Below are positions 1 to 5,559 of a DNA stretch of 7,859 nucleotides, in pieces. The position numbers and the translations under genes are program-made. Below the pieces are notes generated by a model. The model worked only from the letters and a program-made list of their open reading frames with translations, made no database searches and was not told the origin of the DNA. Every line of letters begins with the position of its first letter. Position 1 is the stretch's first letter. Source of the DNA: Betaproteobacteria bacterium (GTDB lineage: Bacteria; Pseudomonadota; Gammaproteobacteria; Burkholderiales; Burkholderiaceae); contig JABMMT010000183.1 in the NCBI GenBank assembly GCA_013205155.1, positions 1 through 7,859 of the forward strand, given 5' to 3'.

Positions 1-63
1 GTATTTATTGAGTGTAACTATTGAGTGGGAATAAGTGCCTTTCGAGTGCAAACAGTTTTCTAA

Positions 64-870
64 ATGCCATTATCTGAATTACGCCAATCTGCCCTTGAAT
101 TACTGGCAACCCCTGATCCCCACATAAAAGTTAGCGGCATTCGTCAATTATTTGATGCCTATCATGCCGGTCAAGTCTTACTGAACGTTGATTTGGATTT
201 AGATGCCGGGATGATGTGTATTCCAGGGCGCCCACAAAAACCTGACTTGGTCCCACCATTAGAGGTTCCCAAGCGTGCGATGAATACTGATCAAGGTCGT
301 GCTTCTTTATTGCACTCCCTTGCACATATTGAATTTAATGCCATGAACCTTGCCTTAGATGCAATTTGGCGCTTTAAAGGAATGCCAGCATCATATTACG
401 AAGATTGGCTCAAGGTAACAAAAGAAGAGGCTTACCATTTTAGTTTGCTAGAGGCTTACTTAAAGCAGATGGGTTATATCTATGGTGATTTTCTGGCGCA
501 CAATAGCTTGTGGGAGATGGTAGAAAGAACCACCGATGCAGTCATTGCTCGCATGGCTTTGGTTCCCAGAACGATGGAGGCCAGAGGCTTAGACGCGGTT
601 CCGATGATCCGTGAGAGATTTAAGCAAATCAAAGATGTACAAGCGGTAGAGATACTAGAGATTATTTTGAAGGATGAAATTGGCCATGTATTGATCGGCA
701 ATAAATGGTTTAATTTTTTATGTGAGAAAAATAATCTTTCGGCCATCACAACCTATAAAGAATTAGCAAGGAAATATCGCGCACCAGTTTTAAGAGGTCC
801 CTTTAATCTTGAGGGAAGAAAGCAGGCTGGATTTACAAACGAAGAGCTTGATCTTTTGGGCATTGATTAA
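64..870 (+). CDS. DUF455 family ferritin-like di-iron protein
   Basis: Cytosolic, mostly helical protein of 268 residues with no signal peptide or membrane segment. The sequence shows the ferritin-like di-iron pattern of Glu, then ExxH, twice over: E90 and E122-A-Y-H125, then E172 and E205-I-G-H208. H84 and H88 flank the first glutamate. A PGRP stretch at 54-57 and the MEARGLDA motif at 171-178 are typical of DUF455. Family members are commonly annotated only as ferritin-like; the resemblance to tRNA hydroxylase MiaE-type di-iron enzymes is structural, and the substrate is unknown. The ATG at 64 is the first possible start because a TAA stop sits directly before it in frame; there is no clear Shine-Dalgarno. 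Length is normal for the family and the gene looks intact. Family assignment is firm; the reaction cannot be told from sequence. Confidence 0.9.
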   Translation: MPLSELRQSALELLATPDPHIKVSGIRQLFDAYHAGQVLLNVDLDLDAGMMCIPGRPQKPDLVPPLEVPKRAMNTDQGRASLLHSLAHIEFNAMNLALDAIWRFKGMPASYYEDWLKVTKEEAYHFSLLEAYLKQMGYIYGDFLAHNSLWEMVERTTDAVIARMALVPRTMEARGLDAVPMIRERFKQIKDVQAVEILEIILKDEIGHVLIGNKWFNFLCEKNNLSAITTYKELARKYRAPVLRGPFNLEGRKQAGFTNEELDLLGID

Positions 871-893
871 AGTATTGAATATAAGATTAATTT

Positions 894-897
894 GGAG
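894..897 (+). promoter_or_regulatory. Ribosome binding site of the first lipoprotein gene
   Basis: GGAG lies 8 bases before the ATG at 906, inside the 35-base gap after the DUF455 gene. It is one of the few good Shine-Dalgarno sequences in the window and supports the ATG at 906, and with it the short twin-arginine-type N-terminus of the encoded protein. Confidence 0.6.
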
Positions 898-905
898 AAT
901 CACAA

Positions 906-1607
906 ATGAACATATCACGTAGAACTTTTATCGCTGCTGTTGCATTAACTCCAATAGCTTGTGGTACTCCACTGGGGTATCAAAGGGGTACGCCGATCAC
1001 GCAACCTCAGCCTACTCCTGTTATCCGCGCACCTAAGGTAGGGCAGGAATGGACCTATAACCAGCGCGACCTATTCAATGGAAAAACCTTGGGTCTCTTT
1101 ACTGATCGAGTGGCGAGCATTGGCGCGACGATTATCATTGAAAGAACGGATGAGAATGGCGGCAGATCTTCAAATGAAGTCCAGGGTCCTTGGGGCACTG
1201 TGATTACAGACCCGCATTGGTCACGAACGATCAGCTATAACCCACCCATTGCCTTATGGCCCCAAGAGCTTTCAGATAGATGGGCCAAGCAATTTATTAC
1301 GAAATACTCATTAGCTGGCTATCCTGATAACTTATATAACTGGCAGGAATATATGAGTGTTCATGGGTGGGAGCAGATCACAGTCCCAGCAGGAACGTTT
1401 TTAACCTTACGCTATCAAAACCTGATTCATTATGAGAGTGATGATGCCAATAAAGTGAACTGTATTCGTAAAGAAACGATATGGTTTGCTCCCAGCATTG
1501 GTCGCTGGGTAGTACGAGAGATTTCTGGCTCATACATGATTTCGGGACAATTGGGTGCTGCCAATTTAGAAGATAGTTATCAGTGGCAATTAACTTCATT
1601 TAAATAA
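906..1607 (+). CDS. Putative Tat-type lipoprotein, paralogue of the next gene
   Basis: Predicted exported protein of 233 residues and unknown function. The N-terminus has S4-R5-R6-T7-F8-I9, which fits the twin-arginine consensus SRRxFLK. A short hydrophobic stretch follows and then Cys19 in a TPIAC context, a weak lipobox (Pro at -3 is unusual). Gly at +2 would predict outer-membrane sorting under the enterobacterial rule. After a Pro/Thr-rich linker (about 28-44) comes a Trp/Tyr-rich domain that looks beta-rich. Its landmarks are VGQEW (45-49), PWG (95-97), LWP (117-119), VPAGTF (160-165), YESDD (176-180) and IGRWVVRE (198-205). The VPAG-F and W-x-x-P-x-x-G pattern recalls periplasmic domains of the DUF3108 kind, but I cannot assign a family. 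Roughly one third of domain residues match the next gene's product, aligned by eye. It is probably co-transcribed with that gene. Confidence 0.85.
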   Translation: MNISRRTFIAAVALTPIACGTPLGYQRGTPITQPQPTPVIRAPKVGQEWTYNQRDLFNGKTLGLFTDRVASIGATIIIERTDENGGRSSNEVQGPWGTVITDPHWSRTISYNPPIALWPQELSDRWAKQFITKYSLAGYPDNLYNWQEYMSVHGWEQITVPAGTFLTLRYQNLIHYESDDANKVNCIRKETIWFAPSIGRWVVREISGSYMISGQLGAANLEDSYQWQLTSFK

Positions 1608-1609
1608 TA

Positions 1610-2311
1610 ATGTGGCATAAATTATGCTCATTGGTATTGCCGATGCTTTTAGTCAGCTGTATTACTTCTCAACCCTATCCCACTACAACACCATTATCTG
1701 CCCCTATTAATCCACCGAGCATGCGCCCGCCACAAGTCGGGCAGCAATGGGTTTATCAAGTACGCAATGTCTTCAATCAAGAGCTTGTCGATATCGTCAC
1801 AGAGACAGTGGTGTCACTTAAGCCACAAATACGAATTGAGCGAGCTAGTCAAAAGTTAGGAAGATTACCTGATGAAATTCAAGATTCTTGGGGTTATGTA
1901 GTACAAGATCCTCAATGGAATCCAGCGCAACGATTTCAGGATGCTTTACCCTTGTGGCCAGAAAAATTAACTCAGGGCTGGTCTGGTTTTTATCGTACTC
2001 GTTATCAAATTCCAAATAATTCCAATGCAAGTTATTACTGGGGTTTAGTCAGTAAAGCACTTCAGTGGGAGAGAATTTCTGTACCTGCTGGCCAATTTAC
2101 CGTCCTCAAATATCATCATGAGAATCCTTATTTTGAGAGTAATGATGTATTTAGAGTCGGAAACTATCGTGAAGAAGATATCTGGTTATCCCCAGAAATC
2201 GGGCGCTGGGTTGTCCGCAGATCCTTTGGCCGATATATTACCCAAGGTGTTTATTGGTCAAATGCGTATTGGGAGGACTATCTTGAGTGGGAGCTGATCT
2301 CCTGGAAGTAA
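1610..2311 (+). CDS. Putative Sec-type lipoprotein, paralogue of the previous gene
   Basis: Predicted lipoprotein of 233 residues, the same length as its upstream neighbour. The signal peptide is a standard Sec/Lsp type: Lys4, a hydrophobic core at 7-15 and the lipobox L-V-S-C with Cys17; no twin arginine is present. A Pro/Thr-rich linker runs from about 20 to 42. The following domain matches the neighbour in order: VGQQW (43-47), SWG (93-95), DPQW (100-103), LWP (115-117), VPAGQF (158-163), FESND (175-179) and IGRWVVRR (197-204). The start codon follows the upstream stop by only 2 bases with no visible Shine-Dalgarno, which suggests translational coupling. Surface or envelope location is inferred from the lipobox. 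Function is unknown; the shared domain and tandem layout point to an old gene duplication, because the DNA itself has diverged considerably. Confidence 0.87.
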   Translation: MWHKLCSLVLPMLLVSCITSQPYPTTTPLSAPINPPSMRPPQVGQQWVYQVRNVFNQELVDIVTETVVSLKPQIRIERASQKLGRLPDEIQDSWGYVVQDPQWNPAQRFQDALPLWPEKLTQGWSGFYRTRYQIPNNSNASYYWGLVSKALQWERISVPAGQFTVLKYHHENPYFESNDVFRVGNYREEDIWLSPEIGRWVVRRSFGRYITQGVYWSNAYWEDYLEWELISWK

Positions 2312-2314
2312 ATC

Positions 2315-2319
2315 AAGGG
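2315..2319 (+). promoter_or_regulatory. Shine-Dalgarno-like AAGGG before queE
   Basis: AAGGG stands 8 bases before the ATG at 2328, the upstream of two candidate queE starts. It favours a protein with an eight-residue extension, MRLKWVTT. The family-conserved start, MYTVKE at 2352, has only a weak ATGGG ahead of it. The site therefore bears directly on which start is used. Confidence 0.4.
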
Positions 2320-2351
2320 TATTGGTAATGCGCTTAAAATGGGTCACTACC

Positions 2352-3005
2352 ATGTATACCGTTAAAGAACTTTTTCCTACCCTTCAAGGTGAGGGTGCTC
2401 ATAGTGGCAGAGCCGCAGTCTTTTGTCGTTTTGCTGGCTGTAATTTATGGAGTGGCCGAGAGGAAGATCGCGCAACGGCAATCTGTCAGTTTTGTGATAC
2501 TGATTTTGTTGGTAGTGATGGGGATGGTGGCGGAAAATTTGAGAACGCAGTTGATCTTGCCGATAATATCGAGCAGGCTTGGAATAGTACCTTAGCTGGA
2601 CCACAACAACGTTATGTCGTTTTTACTGGCGGCGAGCCTTTACTGCAACTTGATGCGTCATTAATTAATGCGCTTCATCAAAAAGGCTTTGAAGTAGCGA
2701 TCGAAACCAATGGCACTATTAAGATTCCAAAAGGGGTAGATTGGGTTTGTGTCAGCCCTAAGGCGGGTTCAGATTTAATCGTATTACAGGCTGATGAGCT
2801 CAAACTTGTCATTCCGCAATTCAATCACCAATCGCTGGAGACTTTATTAGCTCGTTTTGAAAAGATGGATTATCGTCATCGATTTTTACAACCGATGGAT
2901 GGCTTAGACCTTCAAAAGAACACAGAATTAGCGGTTCGCTTATGTCAAAAGAGACCACTTTGGAGGTTAAGCCTTCAATCCCATAAACTCATCGGAATTC
3001 GATAA
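2352..3005 (+). CDS. queE: 7-carboxy-7-deazaguanine synthase QueE
   Basis: Radical SAM enzyme that converts 6-carboxy-5,6,7,8-tetrahydropterin to 7-carboxy-7-deazaguanine on the way to preQ0 and queuosine. With the start at 2352 it has 217 residues. It opens with the family block MYTVKELFPTLQGEG. The three cluster cysteines are C30, C45 and C48, a CX14CX2C spacing instead of the usual CX3CX2C; this form is known from Burkholderia multivorans QueE. TGGEP (92-96) is the SAM-binding GGE region, followed by ETNG (118-121), VSPKAGSD (134-141), LQPMDG (179-184) and a C-terminal WRLSLQSHK block (204-212). The ATG at 2328 (better Shine-Dalgarno) and a TTG at 2322 are alternative starts; I chose 2352 because known relatives begin there. 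The next gene supplies its substrate. The enzyme looks complete. Confidence 0.95.
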   Translation: MYTVKELFPTLQGEGAHSGRAAVFCRFAGCNLWSGREEDRATAICQFCDTDFVGSDGDGGGKFENAVDLADNIEQAWNSTLAGPQQRYVVFTGGEPLLQLDASLINALHQKGFEVAIETNGTIKIPKGVDWVCVSPKAGSDLIVLQADELKLVIPQFNHQSLETLLARFEKMDYRHRFLQPMDGLDLQKNTELAVRLCQKRPLWRLSLQSHKLIGIR

Positions 3006-3037
3006 TTGGCACTAGCCAGAAATACTTTTAAGCCAGA

Positions 3038-3499
3038 ATGACTACTAAATCTCCTATAGTCTCTATCACCCGTCGTCTTGAATTTGATTCCGGACACCGC
3101 ATTCCAAATCATGACGGTCAATGTAAACATTTACATGGTCATCGCTATGCGATTGAGGTGACCTTAACAGGTGAAATTGCAGACCATCCCGGTAAAGCAG
3201 ATGATGGTATGGTGCTGGACTTTGGTGATATCAAACGGTTGACCCATCAGCATCTAGTTGAACTTTGGGATCACGCTTTTTTAGTAGCCAAGGAGGATGA
3301 GGTCTTAGTGTCTTTTCTAAATTCACTGCCTAATCACAAGACGGTGATCATGGAGCATGTACCTACAGTAGAAAATTTAGCAAATACCGCATTTACAATA
3401 TTGCAGCCAATTTTTCAGCAAGCTTTTGGGGGACATCTTGTATTAACAGCCCTCCGTCTTTATGAGACCCCCAATTGCTGGGCGGATGTGAGCGCTTAG
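3038..3499 (+). CDS. queD: 6-carboxy-5,6,7,8-tetrahydropterin synthase QueD
   Basis: PTPS-family enzyme that turns 7,8-dihydroneopterin triphosphate into 6-carboxytetrahydropterin, the substrate of QueE encoded just upstream. The 153-residue protein shows the zinc ligands H20, H33 and H35, and the catalytic cysteine C29 in the QueD-type CxxxHGH motif (29-35). D78-H79 probably supply the catalytic Asp/His pair. PTVEN (109-113) and the terminal YETPNCW (142-148) carry the conserved glutamates expected for pterin binding. It is somewhat longer than E. coli QueD (about 120 residues), with the extra length mainly around 48-58 and 84-105. The gap to queE is 32 bases and the ATG has little Shine-Dalgarno. 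The pairing with QueE makes QueD more likely than an eukaryote-like 6-pyruvoyl-tetrahydropterin synthase. Confidence 0.94.
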   Translation: MTTKSPIVSITRRLEFDSGHRIPNHDGQCKHLHGHRYAIEVTLTGEIADHPGKADDGMVLDFGDIKRLTHQHLVELWDHAFLVAKEDEVLVSFLNSLPNHKTVIMEHVPTVENLANTAFTILQPIFQQAFGGHLVLTALRLYETPNCWADVSA

Positions 3500-3505
3500 T
3501 AAATC

Positions 3506-3961
3506 ATGCAAGCTGCACTTGACCGTCAATTTATGCAACAAGCCATTGAGCAAGCTCACTTGGCTGCTATTGCAGGAGAGGTTCCAGTTGGTGCCGTACT
3601 GGTGCGGGATGGACAAGTGATCTCCAAGGCCTTTAATCAGCCTATCACCAACCATGACCCCAGTGCTCATGCAGAAATGTTAGCCTTAAGACAAGCTGCG
3701 CTGACAGAGCAAAATTATCGTTTGCCTGGAACCACTCTGTATGTCACTCTGGAGCCATGCGCCATGTGTGCAGGCGCCATGTTACATGCTAGAGTGGATC
3801 GGATTGTGTTCGGAGCGCCAGACCCCAAAACTGGAGCAGCTGGCAGTGTGGTTGATCTATTTGCCATGAAGCAGATTAATCATCAGACGAGTATTGAAGG
3901 TGGAATCATGGGTGATGAATGCGGTCAATTACTAAAAAACTTCTTTAAGGAGCGGCGTTGA
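3506..3961 (+). CDS. tadA: tRNA adenosine(34) deaminase TadA
   Basis: Zinc deaminase that changes A34 of tRNA-Arg(ACG) to inosine so that one tRNA reads CGU, CGC and CGA. The 151-residue protein carries the cytidine-deaminase-fold signature H55-A-E57 (zinc ligand and proton-shuttling glutamate) and P84-C85-x-x-C88 with the other two zinc ligands. VPVGAV at 27-32 and N44 and N49 lie in the expected substrate-binding region. Length is normal for bacterial TadA, which is generally essential. The start lies 6 bases after the queD stop; a second ATG at 3533 would remove nine residues before the conserved fold and is less likely. The last four bases overlap the next gene, so the two are probably translated together. 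Confidence 0.95.
   Translation: MQAALDRQFMQQAIEQAHLAAIAGEVPVGAVLVRDGQVISKAFNQPITNHDPSAHAEMLALRQAALTEQNYRLPGTTLYVTLEPCAMCAGAMLHARVDRIVFGAPDPKTGAAGSVVDLFAMKQINHQTSIEGGIMGDECGQLLKNFFKERR
3946..3952 (+). promoter_or_regulatory. Strong Shine-Dalgarno TAAGGAG fixing a TTG start
   Basis: TAAGGAG within the end of tadA lies 5 bases before the TTG at 3958. It is the best ribosome binding site in the window. It decides the start of the carboxypeptidase gene at TTG, because the encoded MKTIHLIAPSG matches the usual N-terminus of the family and no nearby ATG does. Confidence 0.75.
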
Positions 3962-4902
3962 AAACAATTCATCTGATAGCTCCTTCGGGTGCGAGCCTAG
4001 ATGCAAAAAGTCCTTTGCTAGGGATCGAATGGCTTAGAGCTCAGGGGATTCAAATTGAAAATGCTACTTGTGTAGAACGGGTTTCTGAACGTTTTGCTGG
4101 TAAGGACGCGGAGCGCTTGGCTGAGTTAAATCAGCTTGCTCAGTTAGTACCTCATAAACTAGCAATGGCCATGCGTGGTGGTTACGGTATTCACCGTTTA
4201 CTGCCTAATATTGAATGGTCAGCAATTGCAAAAGCAATTGAGAATGGTTTGCAGGTTTGTGGTCATAGCGATTTCACTGCCTTTTCTTTGGCTTTGTTAG
4301 CAAAAACTGGCGCAGTGACATTGTCAGGACCTATGCTGAACTATGACTTTGGACGAGTTAATGATGATGGTCAGGCCATTCCACCTAATGAATTCATGTG
4401 GGAGCATTTTCAAAGGGCAGTTGATCAGCGGCAGCTTGACTGCGAAGTCTTGGCCACACAATCTTACTTGGGCAGTCAATCCTCTGCTTCGATTTCAGGA
4501 ATACTTTGGGGCGGCAATTTAACGGTCATCACGAGTTTGATCGGCACGCCTTATATGCCTACTAGTACTCAAACGCAGGGCGGTATTCTGTTTCTAGAGG
4601 ATGTGAATGAACACCCGTACCGGATCGAAAGAATGCTCATGCAATTACTCGATGCCGGTATTTTGAAAAACCAAGCAGCGATTCTATTGGGCGGCTTTTC
4701 AGCATATCGTTTATATGAGAATGACCGAGGTTATTCCTTGGAGAGCGCTATTGAGATGATTCGAAGTCGTTTACCAAGCACAATTCCGATTCTGACTGGA
4801 TTACCTTTTGGACATCAGGCGGATAAGTTATCATTGCCTGTGGGCGCAAGAGTTTCCCTTGCGTATAGCGCTGATCACTTTAAGCTCAGTGCCCAGTGGT
4901 AG
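3958..4902 (+). CDS. ldcA: Murein tetrapeptide LD-carboxypeptidase (S66 family)
   Basis: Serine peptidase of family S66 that removes the terminal D-Ala from L,D-linked murein tetrapeptides in the cytoplasm, allowing tripeptide recycling. The 314-residue product shows the Ser-Glu-His triad: S104 in GHSDFT (102-107), E214 in LEDVNEHPYR (213-222) and H286 in LPFGH (282-286). IAPSG at 7-11 and MRGGYG at 72-77 are further family blocks. No signal peptide is present, as expected for a cytosolic recycling enzyme. Start is TTG, supported by a strong Shine-Dalgarno and by homology. It overlaps tadA by 4 bases (TTGA). Its end meets the heme-binding-type gene, whose possible GTG start lies within its final codons. 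MccF-type immunity peptidases share the fold, but the E-D-V-x-E-H-P-Y-R block fits LdcA better. Confidence 0.92.
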   Translation: MKTIHLIAPSGASLDAKSPLLGIEWLRAQGIQIENATCVERVSERFAGKDAERLAELNQLAQLVPHKLAMAMRGGYGIHRLLPNIEWSAIAKAIENGLQVCGHSDFTAFSLALLAKTGAVTLSGPMLNYDFGRVNDDGQAIPPNEFMWEHFQRAVDQRQLDCEVLATQSYLGSQSSASISGILWGGNLTVITSLIGTPYMPTSTQTQGGILFLEDVNEHPYRIERMLMQLLDAGILKNQAAILLGGFSAYRLYENDRGYSLESAIEMIRSRLPSTIPILTGLPFGHQADKLSLPVGARVSLAYSADHFKLSAQW

Positions 4903-4910
4903 AAGTCCAT

Positions 4911-5549
4911 TTGAAAAAGAACCCATTCCAATACTCAGCGTTCCTAATATGGATAGTTCTTCAACTATTTGCTGGAGTGGCAATGGCAATTGAAGAGCCA
5001 AAATATTCCGTCATAGAAAAAGCAGAGCCCTTTGAGCTTAGGCTATATGCCCCAATGATTGTGGCTGAAGTCAAAGTAAACGGGGATTTAGATGAGGCTT
5101 CCAGTCAAGGGTTTCGTTTAATCGCAGGCTATATCTTTGGGCAAAATCAAGTTACTGAAAAAATAGCAATGACATCACCAGTTACGATTGAAGAGCAGAG
5201 TACTAAAAGTACCAAGATAGCAATGACTGCGCCTGTCAGTATCGAGCCCAATGCAGGTCAATGGGTAGTATCCTTTGTGATGCCCTCTGTATACACTTTA
5301 AATAGTCTGCCAAAGCCTTTAAACCCAAGAGTACAGTTACGAGAAACTCCCGCAGTTAAAAGAGCGGTAATACAGTTTTCTGGTTTTAATAGTGCACAGA
5401 AAGTAGCCGATAAAACACTGGAACTTGAGCAGTGGATCAAAGCCCAGAATTTAGAAGCAACTGGCGCACCGAAGTTTGCTCGCTATAACCCACCTTGGAG
5501 CTTGCCGTTTATGCGGCGCAATGAAGTGATGATTGATGTCGGAAACTAA
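4911..5549 (+). CDS. Exported SOUL/HBP heme-binding family protein
   Basis: Protein of the SOUL/heme-binding family, here with an export signal. From the TTG at 4911 it has 212 residues: Lys2-Lys3, a hydrophobic core at about 9-24 and a likely signal-peptidase site after A24-M-A26. The mature part begins EEPKYSVIEK and holds the SOUL features. These are FELRLYAP (41-48), two copies of the KIAMT-x-PV motif (84-91 and 102-109), WVVSFVMPS-Y (118-128), LPKPLNPRV (133-141) and a C-terminal ARYNPPW (190-196). Relatives bind heme or porphyrin; the bacterial role is unclear and I cannot identify the heme ligand. A GTG at 4896 is a second possible start, giving five more residues and a 7-base overlap with ldcA. 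I prefer TTG because it gives a cleaner MKK signal-peptide start. The gene ends facing rlmJ. Confidence 0.88.
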   Translation: MKKNPFQYSAFLIWIVLQLFAGVAMAIEEPKYSVIEKAEPFELRLYAPMIVAEVKVNGDLDEASSQGFRLIAGYIFGQNQVTEKIAMTSPVTIEEQSTKSTKIAMTAPVSIEPNAGQWVVSFVMPSVYTLNSLPKPLNPRVQLRETPAVKRAVIQFSGFNSAQKVADKTLELEQWIKAQNLEATGAPKFARYNPPWSLPFMRRNEVMIDVGN

Positions 5550-5559
5550 TGTCTAGTTT
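5543..5559. terminator. Possible small bidirectional termination hairpin
   Basis: Between the convergent SOUL-type gene and rlmJ the bases AAACTA (5543-5548) and TAGTTT (5554-5559) form a perfect 6-base inverted repeat with a 5-base loop. Next to it CTCAA-cac-TTTTT (5564-5576) can pair with AAAAA-TTGAG (5580-5589), leaving a 3-base bulge. Both stems are A/T-rich and neither is followed by a clean U-tract, so this is only a candidate for ending the two converging transcripts. Confidence 0.25.

Noticed and set aside
131..325. Minus-strand open frame of 64 codons within the DUF455 gene
   Set aside because: It lies opposite a well-supported gene, its translation resembles no family I know, and it has no ribosome binding site. 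It is an antisense shadow.
856..885. Possible promoter TTGGGC - 18 bases - TATAAG before the first lipoprotein gene
   Set aside because: The -35 box is poor, the spacer is long, and such matches are frequent in A/T-rich DNA. The 35-base gap allows simple read-through from the DUF455 gene.
3958..4902. MccF-like microcin immunity peptidase
   Set aside because: The S66 fold is shared, but the LEDVNEHPYR block, the LPFGH motif and the housekeeping neighbours fit the LdcA recycling enzyme; no microcin genes are nearby.
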